From Lumbricus terrestris (lineage: Eukaryota > Annelida > Clitellata > Crassiclitellata > Lumbricidae): 64,000 nucleotides of DNA. A model generated the notes under the pieces. It did no database searches, had not been told where the DNA came from, and worked only from the letters and a program-made list of their open reading frames with translations. Below, in pieces: positions 1 to 11,038 of the stretch. The position numbers were made by a program, and so were the translations under genes. Each line of letters starts with the position of its first letter. Within the stretch, counting starts at the first letter, position 1. The stretch is from positions 89,905,687 to 89,969,686 of the forward strand of contig OX457036.1 in NCBI GenBank assembly GCA_949752735.1, written 5' to 3'.

Positions 1-65
1 GAAGACTTTATCGTGATTTGGTGATTTCAATATTATTATAATGAGTTCCGAAATTACTGTTAAGT

Positions 66-868
66 CGACACACAGAAGGACGCGTAGGCTGCCGTACTGA
101 TGAACGGACGTACGTACAAACAGACACACACACAGAAGGACACGTAAGCAGGCGTACTGGCCAACGGACGTACGTACAGAGAGACAGAGAGATAGATAGA
201 CAGACAGACACACAGACACACAGAAGGACAGGCAGGCAGGAGTACTGACCAACGGACGGACGTAGAGACAGACAGACAGACAGATAGACAGACAGACAGA
301 CACACGGACACGCAAAAGGACACGAAGGCAGGCGCACTGACCAATGGACGTACGTACAGACAGACAGACAGACACACAGACAGATAGACAGACGGACAGA
401 CACACTGACACACCGACTCACAGCAAGACACGTGAGCAGGCGTTCTGACCAACGTACGTATTTACGTACAGACAGACAGATAGACAGACAGACAGACACA
501 CACACAGACACACAGATGGACACATAGGCAAGCGTACTGACAAACGTACGTACGTACATACAGACAGGCAGACAGACAGATAGACAGACAGACAGACACA
601 CAGACACACAGAAGGACATGTAGGCAGGCGTACTGACCAACGTACGTACGTACAAACAGACAGACAGATAGACAGACAGACACACAGACACACAGATGGA
701 CACATAGGCAAGCGTACTGACAAACGTACGTACGTATAGACAGACAGACATACAGGCAGACAGACAGATAGACAGATAGACAGACAGACACACAGACATA
801 CCGACTCACAGAGGGACACGTAGGCAGGCGTTCTGACCAACGTACGTATGTACAGACAGACAGGCAGG

Positions 869-906
<38 letters not shown>

Positions 907-2390
907 CACAGACACACAGATGAACACATAGGCAAGCGTACTGACAAACGTACGTACGTATAGACAGAGAGACAAACAGACAGGCAGACAGACAGATAGA
1001 CAGGCAGACAGACACACAGACACACAGAAGGACATGTAGGCAGGCGTTCTGACCAACGTACGTATGTACAGACAGACAGGCAGACAGACAGATAGACAGA
1101 CAGACAGACACACAGACACACAGATGAACACATAGGCAAGCGTAATGACAAACGTACGTACGTACAGAGAGACAAACAGACAGGCAGACAGACAGATGGA
1201 CAGGCAGACAGACACACAGACACACAGAAGGACATGTAGGCAGGCGTTCTGACCTACGTACGTACGTACAGACAGACAGGCAGACAGACAGATAGACAGA
1301 CAGACAGACACACAGACACACAGAAGGACATGTAGGCAGGCGTACTGACCAACGTACGTACGTACAAACAGACAGACAGATAGACAGACAGACACACAGA
1401 TGGACACATAGGTAAGCGTACTGACAAACGTACGTACGTACAGACAGACAGACATACAGGCAGACAGACAGATAGACAGATAGACAGACAGACACACAGA
1501 CATACCGACTCACAGAGGGACACGTAGGCAGGCGTTCTGACCAACGTACGTATGTACAGACAGACAGGCAGGTAGATAGACAGACAGACAGACAGACACA
1601 CATACACACAGATGAACACATAGGCAAGCGTACTGACAAACGTACGTACGTACAGACAGACAAACAGACAGGCAGACAGACAGATAGACAGGCAGACAGA
1701 CACACAGACACACAGAAGGACATGTAGGCAGGCGTACTGACCAACGTACGTACGTACAAACAGACAGACAGATAGACAGACAGACACACAGACACACAGA
1801 TGGACACATAGGCAAGCGTACTGACAAACGTACGTACGTACAGACAGACAGACAGACATACAGGCAGACAGACAGATAGACAGATAGACAGACAGACACA
1901 CAGACACAAAGAAGGACATGTAGGCAGGCGTACTGACCAACGTACGTACGTACAGACAGACAGACAGGCAGACAGACAGATAGACAGACAGACAGACACA
2001 CAGAAGGACATGTAGGCAGGCGTTCTGACCAACGTACGTACGTACGTACGTACAGACAGACAGACAGATAGACAGACAGACAGACAGACACACAGACATA
2101 CCGACTCACAGAGGGACACGTAGGCAAGCGTACTGACCTACGGACGGACGTACAGACAGACAGACAGATAGACAGACAGACACACAGACACACAGAAGGA
2201 CACGTAGGCAGGCGTACTGACCAACAGACGGACGTAGAGACAGACAGATACACACAGAAGGACAGGTAGACAGGCGTACTGACCAACGGACGTACGTACA
2301 GACAGACATAGAGACAGATATACAGACAGGTAGACATACAGACAGACACACAAAAGGACACGAAGGCAGGCGTACTGACCAACGGACATG
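66..2390. repeat. Minisatellite array, CAGA-rich
   Basis: About 2.3 kb of tandem sequence. Stretches of CAGA/CACA alternate with a core that reads GGACATGTAGGCAGGCGT followed by ACTGACCAACGTACGTACGTA-like sequence. Spacers vary in length, so the unit is irregular. The minus strand stays open in several frames and would encode Cys/Leu/Ser/Val-rich chains, but only because the repeat lacks stops; no gene is called. The array stops near the start of ordinary sequence at about 2395. Confidence 0.95.
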
Positions 2391-2395
2391 GAGCC

Positions 2396-2818
2396 TGACG
2401 GACGTAGTTCATAATGGATACGATGTTATGTATTATAATACAATTTTCACGAATAGGGCGACACTCGTGAGTTCTTAAGCGTTGCGTTCGTGTAAAATGG
2501 CTAATATGTCGCCCTTGTGTGGCAGAAAGTATAGGAAGAGCAGCCAATGAGTATAAAAGCGAAAGTGGTTATTAACTGTGCCACTCGTGAGGACTTTAGA
2601 TTTCTTAAGTGCTCTCATAAAAAAGTTATATTTGCTGCTAAGAGATATTTTTTGAAGAAAACCTGGATATTAGTAGATTAGTTTATTACAAGACATGTGG
2701 TAAAATTTCAAAACAATAAGATGCGTATATTTAGAAAAAATCGCGTTTTAATAAAATTCAGGCAGATGATGAGCTAATCGTGATAAAAAGTCGAGAGGAG
2801 ATTGGCTATTGATAAGAC
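2396..2818. other. Unassigned AT-rich spacer
   Basis: No open frame, repeat or recognised element was found. Two short related phrases around CACTCGTGAG (near 2465 and 2583) are the only internal similarity. Confidence 0.5.
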
Positions 2819-2847
2819 TAATTATTATTATTATTATTATTATTATT
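2819..2847. repeat. (ATT)n microsatellite
   Basis: Nine to ten ATT units at the 3' side (minus-strand sense) of two retrotransposon copies. It probably represents the TAA-type target or the element tail; see the R4/Dong-like element. Confidence 0.9.
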
Positions 2848-2865
2848 CATTTATTAAACGTAACA

Positions 2866-3130
2866 TGTTTTACAAGAAGCAGCACAAAAGTCCTTTGTTC
2901 AAGAGTAAACGGCCCTCATCACAGTACAACTGCGTGAAAGTGCCTCGAAATGCCACAGCGTTAAATCTTTGCGTACAAATTGAGAGGCGTTGGAAAAGGT
3001 GCTGGGTTTCGAGAGGGTTTCCAGTAACCACTTACAGACGCCGGCCAAGTTCAGTTAGAAATTCAATGCCTGATATGTTTATGGGGCCAAGTGTTTCAAA
3101 AGCAATTGGGACGAATCATGTGTTGCGGGA
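2866..3130 (-). pseudogene. 5'-truncated second copy of the R4/Dong-like element
   Basis: On the minus strand, after allowing one missing base near 3115, this stretch encodes a relative of the C-terminus of the neighbouring element: it shares the order H-D-x-V-P, E-T-L-G-P, G-I-E, L-G-R, Q-R-L-S and Q-R-F-N-A-V-A-F. It has an in-frame stop after the L-G-R-R-L segment and a different extreme C-terminus. It starts abruptly where the TAA tail of the other copy (3131-3145) ends, and is followed by the (ATT)n at 2819-2847. It is an old, 5'-truncated copy of the same or a sister family. Confidence 0.75.
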
Positions 3131-3145
3131 AGGTTATTATTATTA

Positions 3146-4339
3146 TCACACTGCAGCAAAAGATCCTGCGAAGGCCACCGCGTTAAAGCGCTGAATGGTC
3201 ACCGAAAGTCTTTGGTATAAAAATGTCGTTTCTCTCATTTCGCCTGTCGCCTTCGTCAAGTGACGACCCAAATCTGTAATCAATTCGATTCCTCTTAAGT
3301 TGACAGGGCCTAGAGTTTCAATGTCCAATGGAACGAAGTCATGTGTGACTGAAAGGGACTGATATTTTTGATGTTTCCTGTTGTCCGCAATTTCTGCTGC
3401 TGCTCCAGCTGTGACAGCCGTTGCCTGCAAATACGACGGCGCTAGAGTGTCAACCACAGTAACGTCCCATACGAGGCTCCTGCCCGCTTTCCACGGTATA
3501 AGAGTCGTGCCGTCAGGTCGTCTACCATCTGCGCGCAGCATGTCCCGTGGCTCCTTAATCGCTGGGAAACCGGCTTTAATCAGGCTGCGATGGATCAAAT
3601 CGTTGATGGCTGCGTGTCGGGCCACGCGACCAAATCCCAAAGTACATGAAAGGCCGTGCGTGCCTCTAGCAGTGACCAGCGAGCCACAAACGCAGTCGTG
3701 TGGTTGGCAAATGTTGGCTCCCAGACGTAGGCCAACCGCCACTCTGATGGCCTCATCACTTAGCCTGAGGCCGCAGGAAGTGATGGGCAGACAATGTAGC
3801 CAGTCGCTTGCGTGTTGAAAGGACACGGCTTTCAGGCGCGTCTGTTCGCTCGGCTCTGTGGTGGAGAGGAGTAGTTCCGTGAGCTCTTTATTCAGAATCG
3901 GGATGTCCCATTTCGCCTGCACATTCGACGGAAAGACCTCCGTCAGCGACAAGCCGGTCGTTGATTGCCAGAGTGATGAAAGGTTCGTGAAGTATATGTC
4001 AGGTTGACTGTCTAGCACGCTAAGGATGCTGGACTGGAGCTCGAAGGTGCCTGCGGCCGATGCTAGAAAAGCGGGAAGTGCCAGCGATGACGCCCTTCGA
4101 ATGCCCAGTCCACCTGAACCGGTGGGTAAGGTAGCTTGTTGCCATTGCCTGTCAGTGAAGTCTATGTTAAGGATGCATTGTAGACCCTTCCTTAGAATTT
4201 TATCATAAGATTCCAAAGTCGGGTGATTTGCGCATGGAGCACATCTCAATGTGTAGATCAATTTAGGAGTGCCAAGTGAGTGTCTGAGAATCAGCAGGGC
4301 GTCCTAACGGGCTATCATAGTTAGTCTTGAAAGAGCTTT
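3146..4339 (-). pseudogene. RT C-terminal part, CCHC knuckle and restriction-like endonuclease
   Basis: This is the C-terminal coding segment of the element. Visible signatures are a thumb-like G-G-L-G-I-R-R-A motif near 4090, a zinc knuckle C-V-C-G...H-G-L-S-C (about 3645-3700), then R-H-x-x-x-N-D (about 3595-3620), R-P-D-G (about 3510) and L-V-W-D-V (about 3465). The last three match the R-H..N / P-D..D layout of the R2-type restriction-like endonuclease, which nicks the target for target-primed reverse transcription. The frame ends with TGA directly before the TAA-repeat tail, so there is almost no 3' UTR. A TAG at 4304-4306 interrupts the segment upstream of the L-I-Y-T-L-R-C block. Confidence 0.85.
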
Positions 4340-5677
4340 GTCTAGCTCAGCGGTTCTCAACCTTTTTAGAGCGGCGACCCCTTGGTGACATTTCGAACGT
4401 TGTGACGACCCCCAGCATCAAAATTGATCGATTTAACCCCCATTCAATGCATTTTATACCATGTTCATTGTTTTGCATTTTCACCCGCATAATTCGACAA
4501 CTGTTTTTGGCAATAAAATGTGAGAAGTTTCCTGGGAATCCTGGCTCTTGTGAGTCTGAAAGCTACTAATCGGCAGGTTGTAAGTTGAAGTTGTCTTCAA
4601 CAGCTGACACATCTTTCTGTTGGAGCTTTCCAAACCCTCTGTCTCAAGCGCGCCTTCTTGGCGTCGTCAGCCTTGTTCTTAAAAATACTGGCCATGCTTT
4701 TCTGAATGCTAGAATGCTTAGTATCTGAATGGCACCTCAGTTTTGTTATGCTGGGTTGCTTTGATTCGACTGACAAAATGTCAGTAAAAATAAAACGTTG
4801 TATGACCTGCATGTAGACCTATATGTACGTTCTCTATTTACACTGCGACTATTAAAAAATAGGCTACTCTGAAATTTGTCAATTAACCCAAGGTTTTTTC
4901 TTAACACTCATTTCACCAAGCCGATTCAATTTGGGTGGCCATAGATTTCCTAACATTTGCTTGTGTTCCGTATTATTGTGCTGAGCAGGGCAGGTTTTAG
5001 AAAGAGTTCCTCCTCATTGTCGATTTTTTTAAAATTCTCCACTGCAATGGCAATGGTTGCAGTTTAAGCTGTCATTTTAACAAATTTCCACGTAATTTCG
5101 GAGCCTAAAGACATGATTTAAGACTTCAATAAATGCCCCTACATTGTTTAAATGTTTTGAATTCACACACTCTAATGGCTGAATTTTATGCTGTCATCCT
5201 AATAAAAATTTCATTACTTGAATGCTGATAATCATGGTAAGACTTCAGAGAGGTGGCCTCCAAATTTAAAAAAAATAGTTTGGGATTACACACTATAACT
5301 GCAACATTTTAAGTTGTCATATAAACAAAATTACTCATGATGTCAGTGCTCACAGACACGGTTTAAAACTGCAATAAATATTCCATAGACTACCCATTGT
5401 TTAAGAAGAATGGTTAAGTTGAATTTAGCATACATTTGAAAACTGAAACGGCAAAAATTATATCAGCTGTTCCAATCTAACACAATTATAGCAATCGTAG
5501 CAAAGGCATATTATGTAAAATTTATTTTCAATTGCTCTAACGTACTAGATAGCGGAGAAATTGCTGTTCGGCCTACATCTTTTGAAAATTTCAGAAGGGT
5601 CCAGGCGACCCCTGGCAAATCGTCAGGCGACCCCCGTGGGGGTCGCGACCCACAGGTTGAGAACCGCTGGTCTAGCT
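4340..5677. repeat. Target-site duplication pair of hAT-like element a
   Basis: GTCTAGCT occurs at 4340-4347 and again at 5670-5677, exactly outside the element. The 8-bp length and perfect match fit hAT insertion. Confidence 0.95.
4348..5669. mobile_element. hAT-like non-autonomous transposon a (1322 bp)
   Basis: Terminal inverted repeats begin CAGCGGTTCTCAACCT and are followed on both sides by a GCGACCCC-rich stretch. An 8-bp perfect TSD (GTCTAGCT) flanks it. The interior shows a paragraph of roughly 120 bp repeated with drift from about 4900 to 5480: phrases like GCAACATTTTAAGCTGTCAT, ACAAAATT and GACTTCAATAAAT recur. No transposase frame was found, so it would need a transposase in trans. 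It sits inside the retrotransposon coding frame and is therefore younger than that element. Confidence 0.93.
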
Positions 5678-5950
5678 CCTCCGCTCGGGATTCTAAGGCT
5701 TGATTCAATGTTGCGCCTGTTGATAGAGGTGCTCCGAGCAGCGTTGCTGAGTCTGGATAGATGTATGCGAAGTGATTGAAAGATTTGTGGTTGATTAGCT
5801 GAGGATCCTGAGCAATCAGTTCACATTTCTTTTTGTTAAAGGTTAGACCCAGATCTGCGCATTCCTTTTCCAGGGTCTCAATGTCTTCTGCTACTCCTGC
5901 CGTTGGTCCACCCAGAGAGATGTCATCGAGGTATCCGAATGCCAAGGGCG
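5678..5950 (-). pseudogene. Reverse transcriptase segment with the YLDD box
   Basis: This middle coding segment of the R4/Dong-like element reads F-G-Y-L-D-D-I-S-L-G-G (about 5910-5945 on the minus strand), the catalytic motif C of reverse transcriptase, followed by an L-G-L-T-F-N-x-K-K-C-E block typical of motif D. It is bounded on both sides by hAT-like insertions. Reading resumes in frame on either side once the insert plus one TSD is ignored. Confidence 0.9.
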
Positions 5951-6373
5951 CAGTGGCGTAACTACGGGGGGGCACGGGGGCAGCCGCCCCCCAAATGGAA
6001 GGGCTGCCCCCCAGCTGCCCCCCCAATCCCTGCGTTTGTTTTACTTTTTACTTTTACGAGTGATAAAGAATTAAATAATGCTATATAATTTCTGACTTAT
6101 TTTATTTTTTATACAACTTCCTGTACAACTTCTTATAGGGTGGGTGATTGGAAAGTGGGACAGGCCACTATAGTGCACTGTGGGACAGACAAGCTAGTGA
6201 GGCTTGCATGCGTATTATGTCCAATACTGTAATACATCCAAAATCTAAAAATACATAGTCTATGGCAATATACCGATGCCGATGCACGCTTTAATTGCTA
6301 ACGGTAGCCACCCCATCATTTTAAGCTGCCACCCCACTGCCCCCCCATGAAAAAATAACTGGCTACGCCACTG
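5951..6373. mobile_element. hAT-like MITE b (423 bp)
   Basis: The ends are CAGTGGCGTAACTAC and CTGGCTACGCCACTG, inverted repeats of each other. The 8-bp TSD CAAGGGCG is perfect (5943-5950 and 6374-6381). Just inside each end lies a G-rich/C-rich stretch with repeated GGGGGGGCA-type sequence. There is no coding capacity. The same right-hand end type (CTACGCCACTG) recurs at 36762-36774. Confidence 0.93.
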
Positions 6374-7570
6374 CAAGGGCGAAGATAACCTGACAAGTGA
6401 CGGTTGCAGTGGCAAGCGGAAAAGCAAAGGTCCCAAAGGATCTCCCTGCTGTGGACCAACACCCGACTGTACGGTGAAGCTACCGTATTTCAATTGAGAT
6501 TCCTCGGAGTAGGCCAGGAAGCAGTATGGTGCTATTTCAGGAATCAAATCATTGATCGCGGTCAACATTCGAGATCGACATAAACTGTTGAAGGCGTTGG
6601 AAATGTCAAGTTTAACCAGAACTGAGTCCGTGTCTAAAGTGTGTAAAAAGCGACGTGTAGCATGGACCGCTGCTTCCGCTCCACCAGGTATACCAACTCC
6701 TACTTGCAATGCTGTGGAGAAAGGTATGATGTCAGTCTTGGTATAGCGTAAGCGTTTGCGCCCTTTGATGTTAGCCTGCGCCAGAAGTAGCCAATAACGA
6801 TTGGTCGAAGACCACCAGATTTCTTGCGTAACGCGAATAGAGTGCCACCGAAAAGCAATGGACGTGATTTGTATTGGTTGTGTGACAGGCGGAGCTGGAA
6901 TCAGAAGACCGTCCGGTGGGGGAGAAGGGTGTTTCGCACACAGTTCAGCAAACGTTTCCTCGCAGACTGGGGCCGGCATCTCTTCCGAACACAGTATTTT
7001 TGCAGCTGCTTTGATATTGCCGTCCTCTAGTTTGGCCGAAACCGCAGCTGCGATGTACTGTTCGTTATTGAGTGACTTCCTGTTACTGCTAGAGTGACAG
7101 GGTTGGAGCGGATCCAAAATATCCTCTGCTTTGGCGTGCCAGCTGTTGAAAAATTCTGACGTGCGTTTCTTGATTGTGGATGTTAAATTATGGCGTCTGC
7201 CACCATGTCTAGGTTGCTCCAGAATTGTTGCTCCAAAACTCAGGAGACATTTCCAGTTGTCGAGCTGAGTTGGCTTCGAAATCAGACGGTTGATAACATC
7301 AGTCAAAAGCGATGCAGTACTCGATCTGGCGCCCTTCGGAATGTGTCTAAGTAGATTGTGTTGAAGCGAAGGATGTTTCATGTGCTCCCTACAATCATTG
7401 TCTGGCATCCGTTGGTCAGTAGCGTTCGTTGAAGTTGTTGCGACACTACATCGATCATCGTAATTCGTTGTAGAAGTAGCTGCTGCAACTCTTGTATCAA
7501 GCTGGTCATTAGTTAGATGTATGTCAGCAACATGGTTTGACAAAGGTGGCCTCTTAGAGCCCGGGCAAGC

Positions 7571-7572
<2 letters not shown>
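6374..7572 (-). pseudogene. Reverse transcriptase N-terminal half
   Basis: The open minus-strand frame includes motif A (V-K-L-D-I-S-N-A-F-N-S-L, near 6590-6630) and motif B (Q-Q-G-D-P-L-G-P-L-L-F, near 6425-6460), the palm-domain signatures of non-LTR reverse transcriptases. Upstream are A-N-I-K-G-R-K-R-L-R-Y and an N-terminal region I do not recognise. The frame reads on into the ATT/ACT microsatellite, so the true start of the element protein is not visible and may be missing. Confidence 0.85.
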
Positions 7573-8001
<429 letters not shown>

Positions 8002-8451
8002 TTTACGATTCACGAAATCTTTATTGATTAATACGTCTTGCGCCCGAGGTATAAAGACTGATTTATTAATTGCACCATTACCCAACGCAGCACAACAGGC
8101 ACAAGCAATATGCTCAACACGGAAATAAAACATAGTACAATGAAAAAAGTTTAGATATACGCAGCAATCCAGGACCATACAGGAAACTAAGAATGCAGAA
8201 GAAACATCAACGTCCAACACAGCATCGAAACGTGATGACCGTGAAAACCTGTCAATCTAACAAACGACAGATCCACAGCTGGATGCAGGAAACTTTGAAT
8301 AAGCCTATAAATTATCATTAACCTTTTAGGCAACCCACTCAAAGTATAGGACTACCCATACCACTTACTACACCTGGTTTTTAAATGGTTAACAGTCTAT
8401 GATAGCAAGCAAAGCATTAGAATTATTTCATTTTGTGTGGAATATCGTCAT

Positions 8452-8734
8452 GGCCTAGTTAGCTACACCGGTAAGCGGGAGCTGCATTCGTCTGTTGGTT
8501 GCAACGGACTGCGGTTCAAGCCCCGGGCTGGGAGTTGACATTTAGAGATTTAGATATCTCGGGCTAGCACGTGTGGGACGCAGGGGCGCAAGCTGCTGCG
8601 GAGCGACCTTGGGCAAGTTGCTTACCCATCATTGTCTGTGGGGAAGGCAACGGGAAACCACCTCACTCATCTCATCCCCAGGGGCGTATGCCAATGAACT
8701 TGCCTTCGGGCAGAGCACCATCATCATCATCATC
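8452..8734 (+). mobile_element. tRNA-derived SINE
   Basis: Target duplication ATCGTCAT occurs at 8444-8451 and 8735-8742. The head has a polymerase III A-box-like TAGCTACACCGG and, about 43 bp on, a B-box-like GGTTCAAGCCC. The body runs to a short TCA-repeat 3' tail. The paralogous locus at about 27692 (AGCATCGTCATCC) has the target without the insert, so this element arrived after the duplication. It lies in an intron of the partial methyltransferase-like gene. Confidence 0.88.
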
Positions 8735-8791
8735 ATCGTCATGACACCGCCGTATATTGTAGTCGGGTATTTGATGTAAGCTTATACAGAC

Positions 8792-8920
8792 CCGAAGGAG
8801 TAGACGAGACAGGATTGGCTGTTTGGGCGGATGATATTTGCCATGCAGGCCTCGTATCCCACGCCTACCATCATCGTTAGATCCGATTTGGGACAATGGA
8901 AGTCAATGGACGTCACAAGT
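8792..8920 (-). CDS. Paralogue A exon 3
   Basis: Acceptor GGCCAG at 8926-8921, donor GTCTGT from 8791. It encodes I-D-F-H-C-P ... G-Y-E-A-C-M ... S-C-L-V-Y-S-F and ends with the first two bases of a Gly codon, the same phase as copy B. Confidence 0.82.
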
Positions 8921-10388
8921 CTGGCCATGCAATCAACAATAATAGTCACTGAAATTATACTCTGGAAATTGAGTTAAGCAATCAATACTAGCCTACAATC
9001 TAAGAAACAACTATTCGATTCATTATATTCAAGAACGTCATACGCATAAATATAATCTATGAAGTGCACGTAAAATGAATCCCGAAATCAGCTCAGAAAT
9101 CTATATTAATAGTACTCACAATGTGACTTTTGACGAGTTGCCCTGATCGGACGTCACTCCTAATCTAATCTAATCTAATCTAATCAGCTTGAATCCAAGA
9201 AATAGCAACATCTGATGATACAAATTTCTTAAGTTCCATTCTAATTGTCTGAATAATTACATCCGAAAGAAAAACAGGAAAAGATCTGTTGTAGGCGATT
9301 CGTGTCAATATTTCATCCGAATATCCTTCAAAAACAGTCCCTTACAGTTTATTCTTAATCGTACCATTACTTACCTTAAAGAATATGACCTTGCAATGCC
9401 TTTAAAGATTCTTCATACCTTAAACCCAAATTGGTTTTTCATTGTGTTTTTCCATATCTATGCCACATTCTATGTTGCAACAAATGCGTATAGAAGCTGC
9501 TTGAATAAGCTACCTATGAAATTCAGATCTCAATGTGTTGAGGTCAGATCTTTTCGCGTCTTCTCCAAAGTACTTTTCCCCGCACAGTATGACGTCTATA
9601 GGACACTGAAACAATATAATCGGAGAATCGTAAATAACAAATTTCGAAAGCGTAAGTTTATTCTCTGTAGCTACGCGAAGGGTACCAGCTTATTCAGCAG
9701 CGTTGGAATAATATTATGAAATTTACGAAAAAGGTCCAGCAAAGCGCAAAGTCTAGAAATGCTAAGTTTCTCTTGTATAGTCTACCTGGATCACAGATTA
9801 ATTATAAATCATAATATATTATTTATGCAATTATAGAATAGCTCTCTTGCTTTGTTTCAAACTTCATTGTCCTTTTTCTACTACATCCTGTAGGCCTACG
9901 TAGGCAAGTACTTTCAGTACACCATCAGCATAATGTCATGGGGTTCATCGCCATCTTCAGTATACATACACAGCTGGCCAGCATCTTCATGCTGCGATAG
10001 CTCGCAGAGACGCTGGGCTCTGTCCCTTACAGAGACAGAGCCCAGATGTATATCGTGGAGCTTTTGATCCTTCGTGTTAGCACCTGAAACTGTCAGCGTC
10101 GCGCTTTCTCAGTTGTAGGTCCTTCTTTCTGGATAGTCTCCCGTTGGAGATACACTTCTTACCCAAGAATAACTAATCAGCGGTTAGCAGGCTCCTTAAA
10201 TCGAGACTCATTTGCAGCATCGTTGTGGGCCTAAGAGAGTGCTTCCTGAAGAGTGCTATATAAATTCCTAGAAAGAATTAATTAATTTGGCTCTTGATCT
10301 ATGTGGTCGATACCGGTATATAAAATCAAGTACATTGACATTTTACAGACATGTTGCACGCGCATTCACGCACGTAAGCGTGGCTATA

Positions 10389-10425
<37 letters not shown>

Positions 10426-11027
10426 AAAGCGCTACGCCTGCTCTAGAATTCTAAAGCTAAGCAGGTGGCATCAACCATTCAAAAGCGCTGCGTCCTGTCA
10501 GATGGGTTGTCCAGAAATGACAATATCCCATTGTATGCAGTTGGCAGACAAAGAGAGGAGGACAGCGAGGAGCTGCTGTGTGTCTGAAAGGTTTATCTGT
10601 TCATCAATCATTTCGGCCATCTATAAAAATAATTATGTCATTAGTCAATAATCCAATCTATACCGCAGAACAATGACGACGCCACACTATACACCACACA
10701 TTGGCATTGTTTCGTATGTTATAAAAACGTCAACTGTTACATTGTGAGCAATGCATTCACATATCCAACATGTAGGAAGGCCATGAGGATGATGAGTTTT
10801 AGTAGGATTATTGTTACAATGGTTAGCAGCTTGCTTTAATTTATCATTCAGATGCTTACATCTAGAAGACTCCTGCGTGTCTCAAACAGCTTTTCATTCA
10901 TGAACATTTTCTCCTCGGCAGAAACCGAGTCGATGTAGACGGGGAAATGGATCCAGGCAAGGGCAGCTAATCCACAGACACAGATCAAAGCCGTCACTTG
11001 AACGAATCTCGATCTTCTGGAAATCAT
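8792..11027 (-). CDS. METTL24-like methyltransferase paralogue A, exons 1-3 only
   Basis: Three exons join in phase on the minus strand: 11027-10860, 9605-9514 and 8920-8792. They encode an N-terminal membrane anchor ([19 protein letters not shown], residues about 11-29), a luminal-type stem, and the start of the methyltransferase domain ending S-C-L-V-Y-S-F-G. All splice sites are GT-AG and there are no frameshifts or stops. Compared with copy B, exon 1 is two codons longer and exon 3 one codon shorter. The exons corresponding to W-S-F-D-E and D-V-E-G-A-E-W are not present downstream as far as position 1; a retrotransposon and repeats occupy the space. It is either truncated or continues outside the window. 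Family: METTL24-related, by similarity to copy B; substrate unknown. Confidence 0.75.
9514..9605 (-). CDS. Paralogue A exon 2
   Basis: Acceptor TTGTTTCAG, donor GTAGCT. The 92 nt encode C-P-I-D-V-I-L-C-G-E-K ... L-N-T-L-R-S-E-F-H plus two bases of an Arg codon. It is nearly identical to 31261-31352. The plus-strand frame that overlaps it is an antisense shadow. Confidence 0.82.
10012..10044. other. Short perfect hairpin
   Basis: CTGGGCTCTGTC is followed after about nine bases by its exact reverse complement GACAGAGCCCAG. A 12-bp stem is too short for a microRNA precursor; function unknown. Confidence 0.6.
10391..10424. repeat. (AT)n microsatellite
   Basis: About seventeen AT units inside intron 1 of paralogue A. 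Confidence 0.9.
10860..11027 (-). CDS. Paralogue A exon 1, signal-anchor exon
   Basis: It encodes 56 residues from ATG at 11027-11025: a basic M-I-S-R-R-S-R-F start, one hydrophobic span (about residues 11-29) and a charged stem, ending at donor GTAAGC. The ATG overlaps the stop of a five-codon upstream frame. A basic flank before a single span predicts a type II membrane protein, probably Golgi or ER. Confidence 0.83.
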
Positions 11028-11038
11028 CTCAGTGGCAT
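11024..11038 (-). promoter_or_regulatory. Conserved minimal uORF overlapping the start, paralogue A
   Basis: ATG-CCA-CTG-AGA-TGA encodes M-P-L-R; its TGA overlaps the main ATG as ATGA. The same 15 bases occur at copy B. It could lower or re-route initiation, or support termination-reinitiation. That is an inference. Confidence 0.6.

Larger units (their letters stand above)
3131..7572 (-). mobile_element. Non-LTR retrotransposon, R4/Dong-like, interrupted
   Basis: The minus strand carries, in order, a poorly conserved N-terminal part, reverse-transcriptase motifs, a CCHC zinc knuckle and a restriction-like endonuclease. The 5' side abuts a long (ATT)n/(ACT)n microsatellite at 7573 and the 3' side ends in TGATAATAATAATAA at 3146-3131. 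Members of the R4 clade such as Dong are known to insert into TAA repeats, and the setting here fits that. The coding frame is split by two hAT-like insertions (4348-5669 and 5951-6373) and has an in-frame TAG at 4304-4306, so the copy is dead. The clade is inferred from the domain order and the target; an NeSL or other RLE clade is possible. Confidence 0.8.
9606..10859 (-). other. Intron 1 of paralogue A
   Basis: It contains a 3'-tail-like LINE/SINE remnant near 9640-9800 that matches the intron of copy B (32480-32640), a short perfect hairpin (10012-10044) and an (AT)n run at 10391-10424. No other exon was found. Confidence 0.7.

Noticed and set aside
8..2547. Large Cys/Leu/Ser/Val-rich open frames on the minus strand
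   Set aside because: They are translations of the CAGA minisatellite in every minus frame, with no start context, domain or unique sequence.
8452..8530. Stand-alone tRNA gene
   Set aside because: A-box and B-box-like sequences are present, but no cloverleaf with paired acceptor ends; the 283-bp body with TSDs fits a SINE.
9396..9719. 107-codon plus-strand frame
   Set aside because: It is antisense to exon 2 of the methyltransferase-like paralogue, which has splice sites and a conserved counterpart.
10012..10044. MicroRNA hairpin
   Set aside because: The stem is only 12 bp; flanks do not extend the pairing.
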